This document shows, piece after piece, positions 1-15,000 of a DNA stretch of 64,000 nucleotides. The notes under the pieces are model-generated. The model made no database searches, was not told the DNA's origin, and saw nothing but the letters and a program-made list of their open reading frames with translations. Both the position numbers and the translations under genes were made by a program. Location of the stretch: positions 248,001-312,000 of the forward strand of contig JAQMWT010000005.1 of assembly GCA_029834535.1 (NCBI GenBank). The letters run 5' to 3'. The stretch comes from Chrysophaeum taylorii. Taxonomy: Eukaryota; Sar; Pelagophyceae; Pelagomonadales; Pelagomonadaceae. The stretch's first letter is position 1. Each line of letters begins with the position of its first letter.

Positions 1-3000
1 CCGTAACGCGTCGAGCTGCCGCGCCTTACCCGGGTCCGCCTCAAGCGGGCTCGCAAAGTCCTTGAAGACCAATGCCCATTCGTAGCCGTGAGCCCAGCCG
101 AAGGCCGTGGCGCCCTCGACCTCAACGGAGAATTTACCGGAAATCTTCACCGTCGCCAACGCAACCGAGACAACAGTATATTCAATGCCACCCACCCAGA
201 ATGGTGCTTCTGGGGTCAAACTGGCCCGAAGGTCGGCGGTGGTCACGGCAGTGACCGTCGCTAAAAACACCGGTGTGTCGGGGATACCACCGTCAACATC
301 CACGTGGAGCTGCTTGTTTAGTAGGAGGCAATCAGCGCCACAGTCGAGTGGGCCGATGTCCTCGATCATGTATTCGTAACCGCCAACAAATATGACAGAG
401 CCATTAACGACAGTGGTTGCGTTGAGCAACTCTACCTCGCCCTCGCGCAGGTACACGATGCGCGAGTAGTCGAGCCCGTTGTTAGCAGCGGCACCCGGGG
501 TTGCAGTCTCGATGCGTGCTGCCGCAGTCCACGAAACGCGTCCGGGGAGTGCGGCAGTCGAACGCGTTGTCTCGCCGACATGCGCTACGAACTTGCCAAA
601 CGGCGAAGCCACCGCAGCAAGGTCCCCACTGCGGAAGGGTGATGAAAGACGAAGGACAGTGACACCACTTGATGTGTCAGCTCCTTGAAGAGTATATTCC
701 AATTCATCGTAAAGCGTCTGGTTCATCTCGGATACTCGCCCAAAGTACTCGACGTGCGTGAGACGGCGCGTTGGCCGTGAAGTGGATTTAGTAGTGTTGC
801 CAAGGCGTAGCAGGTCGCCCGTCGCGACGGCCGTGCTGAGATCGCCCAGTGCTACCACAGCATATGCTGTGCCGTTTGGCACGTAAACGCGTTCCGTGAG
901 CATATCGTCGGGAGCGCCAAGAAGCGAGACGCGGCCGATTGCGTTCAGCTTATGAAGAGCCTCGAGAACCTTGCCATGAGTTGCGCGCCACGAGAGTGGT
1001 GTTGTGACCTCGTCGCCAATGTGAAGCTCAAAGTCGCCGCGGAGGTCGTCCAGGAGAGCTGAACTGCTGACATTGACCAGAGAATAAACACTAGCGGTCG
1101 CGTCGCCACCGGTAAGGTGGCGAAACGAGACTCCGAGAAGGTCATGCTGGCCAAGGTGTCCGTCGAACGTCACTGCCCAAGCCGTTCCATGAGATTGGTC
1201 CTGGTGGTCATACTTGGTCACGCTCACAGTCTCTACACCCTCAACCGCCTTAAGCAGGGACTCGAGCTCCTCGGCACTCACGTTTACACTGACCCCACTC
1301 ACCGTTTGGCCATACAAATGGAGATCGAAGGTGCCACCCACCTCAGACGTGCCCTCGATAACGACGACTTGCACCTCAGGATAACCGCCATCGCACGGCT
1401 GGTGCTCAGCCACCAGGAGGACGGTTGCGGTCACGTTGTCAGGATTGCGAGTGGAGCCCGTCGTGGCGAGGTCCCAGTCATCGCAGCCTGTCCACGACTT
1501 TCCAAAGCTCGCGGGATCGACACGCAGTTGCGGCCACCGACCCTCGAGGTATCCCCCACGGAATACGATTCGGTATTCATAAGGGAAGCCCGTGCGATTA
1601 AGCGCCTCATAGGTTGCGACCTCAACTGAGTTGACGTATGGTAGCGACTCGAGAGCAGCCTTGAGCGAAGTCGCATTCGCGTCGTATGCGACACATGGCG
1701 TGAGGTGACCATCTAATTCCAGTCGGAACGAGCCGCCCACCGCAAAAGAACGAGCGGCGCCCGTCCCGGCCGCTGTGTCGAGCGTCAGATACTGGATCGA
1801 GTTGATGCGGTCGAGGATGCCGACATAAATGGCGCCGCAGCGGCTACGCGGCGCATCGACGCCAGCGTCTGCACGCCACGTCGCGTCGGCCGCCTCGAGT
1901 GCATCTTGTTTTGCGTAAAAGACGATGCTGCCGTAATCGCTGGGTTCGACGCCATCGCTTTCGTTTGCCGTGCTAGTCGAGATCGTTCCGTTGAGACTAA
2001 TACTCTGGAGCTCGGTCGTGTCAACGAAAAGCGCGTGCGCATCGCCGACGTCTTGAGTCAACCTCACGCGATAGGCCACCGTCTTTGACACAGCAGTAGT
2101 GTACCCAGCGGCGACCTTGACGCGCCCCAAGTTCGGTAGGAGATTCATCGCAGTCTCGATGTCGACTGCCGTCGCGTTGGGCTCGAGTGGCGCCGTCTTG
2201 AACGATCCCACGCCAATAGTCCAGCGGCCCTGGAGATCGTCGAGCCCTGCCGTGTTTGACAACTCGACTCGCCACTCCTCGGACCTCCGGTCGAAGTCAC
2301 CCTCGGTTGTCCACTCCAGTAAGTACGCGTCAATCGCCACTCTCGCTGCATCTGGCGGTGCAAAGCTAAATGCTAATTGCGACGAGGAGGCAGGCGTTAA
2401 CGCGAGGCTCGACGGCGCCACTGGCGTTGCCGCTGCAAAAAGCGAAAACGGCAAGACACCTGCGCCCTGGCCCTGCGCGAGCGGGAGAGTGCTCTTGGAT
2501 CCGCGCAGGCTCGTCGCCTCGTTGGTAAAGGGTCCGGTGCCCTCGGCAGAGATGCCGCGGACGCGTGCTGCGTAGCGCTGGCCCTCGATGAGGGGGGAGG
2601 CGGTCGCCGTCAACGTCGCGTCGACTCCCGACGCCAGCTTCGAAACGGTGAGTGCAATATCCGTCCCAGAGAGCCCGACGGCCGACACTGTCAACAATGG
2701 TAGAGCGCCGAGCTGCGACACAAAGGTCACGGTCCAATCGGCACCGTAGTAGTTCTCTTGTACAATGCTCTTGGTCACCGTCACGCTGCCAATGCTTGAG
2801 AGACTCTCCAGTTGCGACCGAAGGTCGTCGGCCGTCGCGTCGTACTCTATGACCAGGGATGACGCAGAACGGAACAGTGTTCCCGTTGTAGCGACGGTGT
2901 CCCGGAAGGATATGAAGAAGGTGCCATCAATATTGTCCTCGGTCGCCCTTAGCGAAATCCGCTGGACTTCCGATACACCTCCCGACACCGAAGCTTGAAA

Positions 3001-6000
3001 GCCGGGCATCTCGAACGAGGCAGATTGGCCCGCGCGTGTTACCTGAGCCGTCGCAAAGCACGAATGGTTCGTCGCATTTGCGAGCCAATTCCTCGTCGTA
3101 AAGGATGATGAGAGAAGAGGCGCGACGACGGCATAGTCTGGAGTTTTGACAACACATCCCACGGCGGCAGCGCCGCCAAACCGTGTCCCATTTGACGGCT
3201 CGTAAGCCGCCGTCGGTGCCGCCACGCCGAGGACAATATCGTCGTCACCAACGAGTTGCCAGGCCACACGGTTGTACTCGAGTGCGAAGGGCGTGCCAAT
3301 GAGCGCGAAGCGCGCTCTGCCGCCGACGACAGTGGTTTCGTCCACGTAGTCGCCAGTCAGGCCGGTATCGGTGCAGCCCTCGAGCGTGACAATTCGCGGC
3401 GAGGTCGCGCGCGCTTCCAGACACGGGGAGTTGGGGCAAGATGTCGCGCCATTAAGATCGACCAGTGTGATGGACCACACAAATCCTAATTGCGCGCTCG
3501 GGCCAAACCGGCTCACCTCAACGGCGCCAAGCCCAGGTAAACTCTCAAGTGCCGCCTTCATTTCGGCGGCAGACGCGTCGAACGGAACCTGCGTCGTCGC
3601 TCGCCGGTAAAGCGTTGCGTTGCCCTCGTCGCCATATCCGCTCGTCACGAAATCCACTTCGCTTGCGCGGTGCGAAAGAACGCGCTCATCATAGTCCAGA
3701 CGCGCGCTCCACTGGGCGCGTGGCTGGTCTGACCGGCCAAGCCAGGTCGTCTCGACGTAGAGCACGCAGTTCTCGCAGCCGGCAAGATGGTAATCGCTGA
3801 GAGGGAAGGCTGTCGCCGTAAAGAGCATGTCATCGTCGAGGTCGACGTAGTGGAGCTCGTCGCCAATGCGGACAGCGTCGCCGCGATTCAAGAGCCCCGT
3901 CAAATTTGCGTTGAGCGTCGATACGACGGCGCTGCCCGCAGCAACAGTGACATTGGCGATCGCATCGAGCTCTGGAACGAACAATGCGAGTCTTGTGTCC
4001 CCGGTGTAGTCCCAGCCAATTTCAAAGACGCCGTCGAGAATCCCGCCATCGGTGGAGCCAGTACTTACCGTCACGACCTCAGGCACATGACCTGCGAGCC
4101 CCACGACTACTTCCGACTGCACGTTGATCGCGACAACCGCAGAGGCGTAGCTGCACGCGCTCTGGGTTGTCGGAATTGCAACGAGCGGGTCGACAATGCC
4201 ATTCGACTCGTAGTCGCCATCGAAAACCACAGCGTACTCGCGCCGCATCGAAGTGGCTTTCTCGAGCGTGACAGCGACACCGTCAATGCCCTGGACCTCT
4301 TCGAGACGCAGTTCAAGCGTCTCGGCCGGAGCATCGAGACGGAGACAAGCGGTCGTTGAGTTTGCGTAGGCGAGCTGATACCGCCCGGCGCCGACTTCGT
4401 CGAACTCGGCGTCGCTACTGAGCGCGATCAAGATCCGCTGGACCGCAGGCGTCCGCGTGGCGACCTCGAATTCGTACGTGGATACAGGTGCACCGTTGTT
4501 TCCTTCGGGGTACGCTGACTGACGTGGTGGCCGCCAGTCGAGGCGGAGCTGCGAGCCTGCCGCACCTGGTGTGAGCTTTGCAATTTCCACGACGTCCGGG
4601 GCATCGGCAGCGCGCGCTGTCGCGCGGCGCATTGTCCATGGGCCCTGAAGGTATGTATCGCCATCAGAAAATGTGCTTGGCTCAGTGCGGGCGGCGACGC
4701 GGAAAAAGTACTGGATGCCGGATTTCAAGTCGGTCACCTCGTACGAGTACACTGCGCCAATTGTCACACCGGAAAAGACATGAACGACTGGCGACGAAGC
4801 GTTCACCGTGGGGCCAACGTAGGCTGTTTCGAGCTCGACACACATCACCACCGAGCCACATTTCAAAGCACCACCAAACTGGACATAGGCAAAATACATG
4901 GGCTTATTGATCGTCTTGACAGTGTACACCTCGTCCCCGGCATTGATAACGTCGCCAGCCTCGACGAACGCCGACACCGGCAACGCGATATGCTTTCGGA
5001 TGGACGCGTCCTCGTGGTCGGGCAAGGCATACGAAACCTTGGCAACCGTGTTGTCTGCCCGCGCCTCTGAGACTACGGTCGAGCTAAGCGGTCCGACATC
5101 GGTGCATGCAAAGCCGCCGTTGCGGACACACTGGCTCTTGAAGCTCGGGACAGTGTCCCACTCGATCACATAGTCAACGACGTCCGAGCCGCCGTCGCTC
5201 ACAGGTGGGTCCCAGCTGACCAGAATCTCGTGGTTGCCGGCGCGTGCTGCGGTGATATGCAGCGGCTCTCGGGGTGCCAGGACGGCCGGTCGAAGACGTG
5301 CGAGTAGCGGAGCGACGCTTGCCTCACCAAGGCCGATCGATGAGTACGCCGACACTCGGACGTAGTACGCTTCAGCGTGCGTGACACCCTCAGACACGAT
5401 GATCGAGTACGGGAGCCGGCCCACCACTTCCTGTGGCAGGCCCTTGACGTCCTCGGTCGCATACCGGATTGCAGTTCGAGATGCCGACCAGATCTCGATC
5501 GGTGGGAGGTCGCCACGTGCCGACACAAACTCTACGGTCACGTTCTGGCCGTCGCACGGTAGCCATGTTACATTGACGCCGTTGTATTGAACCGTCTCCT
5601 CACAGTCTACACAGCTCAAGGTGATGTCACCCACAATCGCTTCGATGGCTTCCTCGAGCGACAGCTCCTCGTCGTCGGCGCCGATACCACCGCGGGTGAG
5701 CGGCAAGCCGTACGTCGCTGAGAGCGATGCCTGGAAAGTTTCGAAGATCTCGCTCGGCGTCTTCCGTCGCATTTGCTTCGTCTGTTCGCCGATGATGGCG
5801 AGCTGGAACGCGCTGTCTGGGGCTTCGGCACAATAAAATGTCTGAACTTCTTGCTTGCTCCCTGTGGTTGCGAGGACTGATGACACATTTGTCGAAAATC
5901 GAATGCACGGCGTCTCGAACTCGCCGTCTTTGCAGCTCAACAAGTGGGTACCGTCGACAGAGAGCTTATGAGCGCCGACGGTTTGGTATGCCGATTGGAA

Positions 6001-9000
6001 TCGCGTGTGCTGATCCCCAGCGTAGCGCACAGACGCGAATGTCACGAGCCACGTGTACCCTTGCGGGTCGACGCATGTCGTCGACACATCTGGCGCGGAC
6101 GAACACCGTAGCTCGCGTTCCACCGTGACGTCGTCAATCATACAGAGCCCCTCGAGCGCAGCCTCAACGGCAGCGGCCGACGCGTCGTACGGCAAGACGC
6201 GCGATCGTTGTCCATCGAACTCGAGCTGAAAGAAGCCGCCGAGATACCGGTCGCCCGTTGTCTCGGCGATGGTGAACGACTGGACATCGGCAACGGCGCC
6301 AAGATCGGTGGCCGATAGCCACGTCTCGCCCGTCGGATACCCTTCGTCACGTGAATCGAAATCTTTAGTCGGATCCCACTCGATCTTATAGCTCGTCACG
6401 GCCTGACCACCGTCATTGGCCGGAGGAAGCCATTCGACAAGAAGCTCGGTCTGCGAGACGACCTCGGAGCGAACAATCGCTGGCGACTCGGGCTTTTGCG
6501 GCGACGCCGCAAGCGCAGGAGGGGTCGAGGCGAGCCATTCGCCCTCCCCAAAAGCGTTTGTTGCGGCGACTCTCGCGTACAATGGTCCCGTGGCGGCATC
6601 AACAATGGCCTCGCGGACAGGCATGACTGAAACAGTTGGCAGCTCGGCGGCGTCTAGGATGGCGTCGTTTGCGCCAAGGCCAACAAGGGGCGTGTACGCG
6701 AACGAGTTGTCTGCACGCTCGGGAATCGCCGCCGTGAACGTAACATACCACGTGTAGCCATTCGAGCCTGTTTCGACGATGCGCCGCACGTCTACAGTGC
6801 AGACCTGCTCGAGCGCTTCTAACGCATACTTGACGTCCGCTGCCGAGGCGTCCCATGGCAACATCTCGGTGGTTTGTGCCTTCCAGACGGGAACGTGCGC
6901 TCTTTGGACGGTCTTGACCGTCGCAGACACGTTGCTCGTGAAGAGGTAAAACGAGCTCGAATCCTCAGCGTCATTGCAGCCATCCGTCCCAAGGTCGGTA
7001 ACTTCGAGCTGCGGCACGTTGCCTCGCACGAGGTCGCCAGTGAACGTGACGAGATACCGGACGCCGTTGTAGTCATCCCCATAGCTCGTCGACATGACGT
7101 GGCGGGTGACAGCAACCTTGTCGATATCGTAGAGGGTCTCAAGTTCAGCTTTGACGGCGTTGGCCGAGGCGTCCCACAAAAGACAGCCCGGGTCGCCGCC
7201 GGCCGTCGTCGTTCCAGTGACCTCATCCGCGAACACTAGTCGATAGCCAGATGCGGAGATGTCGCTCGCTGTGAGATTGCAACTGTTCCAGCCACAAAAT
7301 ACGCGAAACTCCTGAATTTCGTAGGTGGCACCGCGCAGGCCGACAGGTGTGATCGAGGCGTCGATCGATGCATCGTGGACCGATGCTAGCGGTACCGTCG
7401 ATGCCGAGAAGGTACGAGACATGTCTGTCGACACGCGGAATGTCTCGCCGGTGACTGGATGACCGACACGGATGAAGTCCCCGCGCCGTAATTTAGGCCG
7501 CCAGTCGAGCTGAGACAGACCTTTATTCGAGGCGCGTGGCGAGAGCGATGTGTCGCCTCGTGCTGGGCCGAATGCCGCACCGAGCGCTGTGTCGAGCTTG
7601 TAGAGTGGGGCTTGAAGCAGGTCGTCACCACGCGGGCCACCGTCGTATGTCGCGGGTGTCCAGGAATCCGTCGCTCTGCACAGCGGAAGCGTCGTAGAGT
7701 CGAACCGCGCACGGAAGTAGTCGTAGTTGTAACTCGTGGTGTTGTGGGCAACATCGTTGGACTGCAAGCACACAGCGAAAACCTGGCCACCCACTCGGAT
7801 GAAATCTCCACGAGCAAATGCGACGTTGAGCTCCGTTTGCTGCGAGGCGCCAGCAACTGGCGCCGACAGCGTGACAAGTGTGCCGCCATCCTCGACGTCA
7901 ACGAGTGTCTGGTTCAGAGCGCCTGCGTCAAAATCGACCCAGCTCCCCTCAAAGTCTCCAACCGAGAGCGAGAAGGCCGCTGTCGCGGCAAAGGGTCGCG
8001 TGTGGGCGTCTGTCGCCACCTTTTGCACCGTGTAGTCGAGACCGTACTCATACCGAGTCGTCGTGTTCGGCACAAAGACGGACGACGCACTGGTCTCCAC
8101 AATGTAGCCGGTGATGGTGGCGCCATTCTCGTCCGCCGCCATCTCGAAAGTCAGCTTAAGCAGGTCAGTCGCATACCGCGTGAGGCGTGCGAGACCGGGC
8201 ACAACATCTGGTGTGCCCGCTGGCGTCGCGATTGCCAGCCCTGATATGTCACCGAGGCCGCGATCCGAGTACGCCGTGACACGGAACGAGTACTCGGCAC
8301 CAGTCGTGAGCCGGCGCAATATATGCTCTGTTGCGTCTGCTGGCACGAGAACTGATGTGTAGTTATCAGGGTTGATGCCGTTGTGGACCGTAGCGACCCG
8401 GATATCGGGGTTGTGAGCACATTCCGGCAAAGCGCACAGCAAGCCCGTCGGATTGGCGACGAACGCCGGTTGGTCGCCAATGTTGGCGTCAAAGGTCACG
8501 GTCCACACGTAACCGTCGTAGTCGTCGTCGTATGACCGCGAGACATGAACGGCGCCGAGCGACGGGAGGTTCTCGATGTAGCTTTCGAGCTCTGAAGCCG
8601 TTGCATTGTACGGAACCGCAATCGTCGTGTGTGCGATATAAACGGTCTCAGCGAGCACGGTGCCTTGCGTGTATGGCTCTTCAACGTAGAGGTGCGTCGA
8701 GTTAAAGACTCGACGAGCAGAGACCGTCATCTTCTGGCCGTTGACAACGATAGCATCGCCGCGCGAAACGTAGCCCGTGAGGTCATCGGTCGTTAACATG
8801 TACTGCTTATCGTTGACCATGCGGACGGTGCCTGGAAGCGGAACATCGTAATCGCCAAAGCTCAAAGTGAACGTCCCACTTGTCGCATTGTTGTCGCGGT
8901 CCCCCTTCGGCTCCGTTCCGCTCCAATCCCAAAACGTCGCGACCTTCTGCACTTCAGCAAGGCCGTAATAGCTCCCAAGTGCCGTCGGCACAAGCGACGC

Positions 9001-12000
9001 TGTCATCGCTTCGACGCGGTACCCTTGGATCGAGCCTCCGGCGACGCTTGCGGGGGGCCATGAAACGCGAACTGAGTGGTCGTCGACAACTGTCGCCTCA
9101 ACGGTCAGCGGTGCTCGAGGGATGCCGCGCGGCTCGGCGGCCGAGGGATTGGTCGACGTAAAATCTCCGGCGCCCTTTGCCGCATTTTCGGCAGATACGC
9201 GCACGTAGTACAGAAGGCCTGGCGTGAGGTTCTTAATAAGATACGTTGCTCCAAGGACGCGCAAGCTTGACTCCATCGATGCGTAGCTCGTTACGCGTGC
9301 ATGGTCTGTCTCGACGTAAATTGTCGATTCGGTCGGCGTGTAGGCGTCGCCCGACCGCACCCTGAACATATAGCTCACGCCGTCATCCGGGAAAAGTACA
9401 TAAAAGCTGCGTCCAGAAGCAAGCTGGCGAACGTCATCAGCCGACCCCGTGTAGTTAAACGCCTGCTCATCGAGGCTGAAACTTGAGACACAAGTCTCAC
9501 AAAGCGTCTCCGCAGCAGCCGTAGTAGCGCGGCGGAGCGGCTCGCTGTTGATTCCGCCAGTAAAGTCTGCAGCAGTGTCCCACTCGATGCGGAAGTACGT
9601 CAGCGCGTCGCCGCCATCGAACTCTGGTGGGCCGATTTTGACTTCGAGTGCGGTTGGCGACGCGACCCGGAGGGTCGGTGCTGCTGAAGCGTCACCGGGC
9701 GCACTAGCGCCCGGTGTCGCTGGCGTTTGTCGAGGAACCGTCACGACGGGTGGCCGCGAAAGGCGACGCTGCCCAAACCCCAGGACATTGGCGGCCGACA
9801 TGCGAGCATAATAGTCGACTCCAGGCAGCAGTGGCGGGTGTGCGACGATATCCGCACTTCCTAGAAAGTAATTAAAATTCGCGTCGTCACCCGTCTCTAC
9901 GGGGATGATGACCTGGCGGTAGTCGGCACCAACAGGGATGGTCATATCGCGGACCTCCGTCACATTGAAGAGATTTGGGTCAAATCTTTCATCGTCTTCA
10001 TACTCAAGGCCGTCAGAGTACGGCTGGAGGAGCGTGTTGTTGCCAACAGCGGACAAAAAGGTCACGTCGTAAGTGTAGAGGTCGCCGGACGAGCTGACAG
10101 CTCGATCGACCTCGACGTCACCAATGTTCTCCATGTTTTCAAGCGCAAGCTCAACGTCGTGGGCGGACGCATTGTGAAGAAAGATCCTACTTGACCGCGT
10201 GAAACTCTTTATCGGCGCGTAGCGATCTTCGGAAGTGTTGAGACTCAGTCTGAAGGTCCCAGCGATCGCCACGCCGCCGTGATTGCCTGCTATCTGGATC
10301 CGCTGGATCTGCGGCGTGTACTCGTCAAACGATATCTTTGAATACTCGACGAGGTATGCCGTGATCTCGCTGCCGCCGTCGCCGTACAGGTCGATGCTGT
10401 CGTTCATCGGCCGCGACCATTTGAGCATTAGCCGCGAGCCAACCTCCTGGATGGTGTAGGTCCCGGTCACAGCCTCGAGTGGTTCGAGCGACGGCAGAAG
10501 CGGCGGGTCGGGACTCTTTATCGGCGTGGCCTCCAAGGCATCCGACGTGTTTGAGTAGCCAAGCGAGTTGTGCGCCGAGACTCTGACAAAATACGCGTCG
10601 CCCATGCAGTCGTCACAGGTCACGTTCAGGTATTGGGGGACATGCGGTAACCCTGTCGAGTTGGCCACAACCTCCTTGGACTGGTATGTATTCGACGCAA
10701 ACATGGCATCGGTGGCCCACTCGACCAAATATTTGTCGACCTTGTCGCCCCGACGGCCGCCGTCGTCGAATGTCACAACTAACGAGGTTGCCGTGAAGCC
10801 CTCTGGCTCATCCATACGCGGGTTTTGGGCGAGCGACACCAACGGTGGCTTGGGAGTCGCACGCGCCTTGATGTAGTACTCAGAACTCTCCTTGCACTCG
10901 ACCACGCCAGTCGAAGGACACGTGGGCGTCGCGCGTTGACGACCATACTTCACGTCAAAGTCATTCGAGTAGGAGTACCATTGTGGTGGCGACGGGCCGC
11001 GTTCGTTCACGGCACGAACACCAACGGCGTACGTCATACCAGCCGTGAGATTCCGAATAACGTGCTCTCGTGCCGTACCATCGACTACATCGTACCCAAA
11101 GAGCCCATCCCAATCCTTAGTCGAGCCCGCGGGGTACAAAGCGCTCGACTGGTTCGTGTACTCAATCCAGAAGTGTGTGATTCCTGCGCCGTTCTCAGTG
11201 TCGACATCTTTCCAGGCGACGCGCAGTGACGTTGCCGACTCCTTCTCGGCGTACACCTTGACTTGCGTCGAAAGGCCGGGCTGAGAGCGTGGTGCGAGTG
11301 CCCCATGGACACCGGGTGGCTCTTCGACAGCGACGACGGCGTAGTCGCCAACACCGACGTCGTTTGCCGCAGCAATGCGAACAAAGTATGGGGTTCCTGG
11401 TTTCAGAGCCGTCGAATCAATATCAGTCGCTACGGAATGGACGACCTGAGTTGTTCGGTAATGCTTGGTAGTGCCGTTGTTCGTCGCGGCTTTAGTGAAG
11501 TTCGTGCAGACATTCGGTAGGCCATGTACGCTTGCTGTGAGCCGCGAGACGATCTCTAGTGACGCAACCTGGTCGTGCGAGAAGGCGCCGCCAGTGAACG
11601 TTACACGGTACCGGTAGCCGTTGCCGACCGTGGTGTTGGAGTCACGCGACACGACGAGTGCCTCGTCAAAAGGCAGATTGTCGAGCTGGTCGTACAAGTG
11701 GTTCTTCATTTCGGCTGGCGTAGCATCGAAAGAGAGGCACGACTGCGGCGGCGTCACAACGTACGCCGTGACGATGAGCGTACCCGCGGTTGCGTCCACG
11801 TACGAGCCCAGTCCAGTCGTGTACTCTCGGTTCAGCGTCGCGTTGCCGACGCCCGTCGAGTTTACATAATACAGTGCGCCGTCGATGCCGCCAAGCCGGA
11901 TAAAATCACCTTCGCTCAGGACGTCGCCGGCATACTCGACATTAGAGTCGTCATCAGTTGAGACATTGACATATTCAACCCGCATCTCGCCAGGGCGCAC

Positions 12001-15000
12001 CGCGAGACGCGTGGTAGTCGAGCTCGGACCGGCGTAGAGCAGCAGATAGCTACCGTTGGAGAGCGGTGCGTCTGCGTCCGAGTAGATTCTGACACTCTGG
12101 ACTTCGGCACCAAGCGCAACATCGCACGCACTCTCGCAAAGCAAAGGAATGTCCGACTCGTCGCCCATCAGAGCTCGCCAGTCATAATTCCCGGTGGCAT
12201 CATCTGGGAACATCGAGCTCTCACTCCATTGAATCCGGTAGCCATCGGCGTATGCTGGCGTGTAGTCGTCGCCAGTACTTATCCTGAAGCCGTGCTTATC
12301 ACGAGTAGGCTGCTCGAAGAAAAGATCGAGCCGGTTGGGCATGTCCTGCCTCGAAATCGTCATGTTGGTCACGGTCGGCACGCCAAGGATCTGGTCAACA
12401 GGTTCGGCGCTCTCCGGAGATGTCGTTACGGCATCCGAATACCCGAGCGCATTCCACGCTGATACCCGCACCCAGTATGTCCTTCCCGCTTCTAGACCCG
12501 TGATTTGGTACTGGAGGTCGGCGAGAGTACTATATTTGGCCACGTTTGTCGAATTGATGACAACGGCACCAGCTGTGCTGCTTGCGACTGAACTCGCGCT
12601 CGTTCCCAAGTCGCGGAGTGTCGAGAAGTCGCTACTCGAGTCCCACTCGACGAGGTACTTCTCGACATCGTAGCCACCGGTGAGTGCCGGCGTGCTCCAG
12701 GTCACGCCTAGGTTCGTGCGGGAGACCGAGTAGAGGAAGACCTCGCGGGGCCCAGATGGCACACGGTGTGCCGGTTTGATTGCGTAGGCTCCTTCGAGCG
12801 GCATCTCGAGCTGTGTGACATTCGCCGCTACCGTGTTACTCGCTAAGCTCAGCGTCGCATCGCGGTCGTTCACAAACGTCACAGCATACTTAAACAAATA
12901 CGGATCGCCGGTGCTGATGCCGGTCGAGTCGAGCCAGGTGGAAGCGTCCCAGCGTCTCACAGCGACGGCACCGCAGTTGGGGAGCTCCATGAGCGCGGAT
13001 GCAAGGTCGGCGGCAGTCGTGCCAATCCCAAGACTTGAAGTCCACACAGCATTTAGGCGAGCCTGGAGTCTCAACTTGAACGCCCCATCAGCCTCAATGT
13101 TGAAGACGGGCGAGTCGACGCGCGACCACGCGAGTTCGGGTTCGGAATAGCCAGCGCTGTTGTATGCGAGGACCCGAACGTAGTACTTTCTTCCACTTGT
13201 GAGTGAAGTAATCATGTAGGCGAACCGACCACCGTCGAACGTCAGATCAGCGACGGCGACCCGGGAGAATCCGGCACTCTCGTCGAAGGCCATGTCAACG
13301 TCATACTGAACGAGATAGTGTGTGATCCCCATGGCGATCACTGGCTCCACCCAGCTGACCGCGAGGCTTGTGGGACCTGCAACGCTCACGAAGGCCGCAC
13401 GTGGCGGGGAAGGCGGCTTGGTTGTTGGCGAGGCTGTGAACGTCGAGTATGCAGCCGGAGACCAACCACGCGAGGTATATGCCTGGACGCGAGCGTAGTA
13501 GCTCCGCCCTTCGACGAGGCCAGATGCAGTGATAAAGTGAGGGAGGTGGCCTTTGATGGTTTCGGTTATGTTAAGGACAACGGCTGAACCCTTGAGTGCC
13601 TTGTGAGCAGCGATCCGCTCCGTCGTCTCGCCGGTGTACGCGAGTAACAACGGAACGTCGCCATCTCTTGCCGGGAAGGTGACGGCCCAGGTCGTGCCAT
13701 TCCGCCGGATCGGCTCGGTTGTGCGCTTAGATGTCTCTAAGCGGGACACGCCTACCGGCGTCAATGTCTTGATGGAGTCGAGCGCGTACGCAACCTCAGC
13801 AGCTGTTGCCTCGTGGCCGATAGCTGGGCTGTATTCGTCTCCGTAACTCAAGTAGAAGTCGCCTTGCGAGTCCTGTGCAGCCGTCACAACCTCGATCGTC
13901 TGGACTTCAGATGCTCGCTCAATGGTGGCAGACCCTAGCGGCAGCGTATAGATGCCGATGGTGCCCTCGTCAAACGGCGGCAGGTTACCCTTAACAACTT
14001 CAGCCACGGTGGTGGCGACATCACCACCGGTGACGCTCGCAAGCGCCTCGGTCGACAAAACCAACAGGGGAAGGTCACCCACGTTGGTGGCGAAGCTCAC
14101 AGAGTAAGACACAAAGGAGTCGTCGTCGGCACGCTCAACTGTGACATCACCTATCGTCGGCAACGTCTCAAGCGATTTCTCCACTCGCGCCGCTGAGGCG
14201 CCGGCCGGGATCGGTGACGTCGAAGAGCCGCGAAATTCGAGCGAAAAGCTACCTGCAACGTTGGCCGACACTTCGACACGCTGGACCTCGTGCGTGGCAG
14301 GTGTCGAGTCCCACTCGACGCGGTATGCGATGACAGTAGCACCGCCGTCGTCGACGGGTGCCGTCCAGGAGACGTTGAGGTCAGCATCCGATAGCGGGAT
14401 TATCGATACAGAACGAGGTGCTCCGGGTATTGCGGCAGGCGCGAGGCTCGCCGGAGTTGAGTACATATGCAACCCGTAGTCCGACCGGACACCATTCCAG
14501 AGACTTACCGAGACGTGGTACGGTTCACCCGGATAATAGAGATCCTCAAGCGTATAAACATAGGCGCCGTCGTCGTCTACTCCGAGGTCGTTGACGTCAA
14601 CCACCGCAACTCGGCGCAGTGGAGAGTCCATGGCCGGTAGACGACCAGCCACTTCGATCGAGACTTCGATCCCGACAGTCGCCGTGTTGTCGACACCGTA
14701 CAAGAACCGCGCATCGTACTGAAGCGGAGGTACCGTGCCGAGCAGTTCGAGGAAGACCACGGTGTACAACTTGCCAAGAGCCGTCTGCGAGGCGCCAACC
14801 TGGACGTCGCCTGTCCCGACGGCCTCAAGTGAGAGCTCGACTTCGAGGGCCGTCGCACCAGCATCCAGCTGTTGCGTGGCGACGAGGCCGGTGGCGCCAG
14901 TGTCGAACTTGAGTGCCCAGGTTCCAAGGAGTGTGGTGTTGAGCGCGTATGTCTCGACTGTCTGGATCGCATAGCCGCTGTATCGGTCTACGAGTGTCGA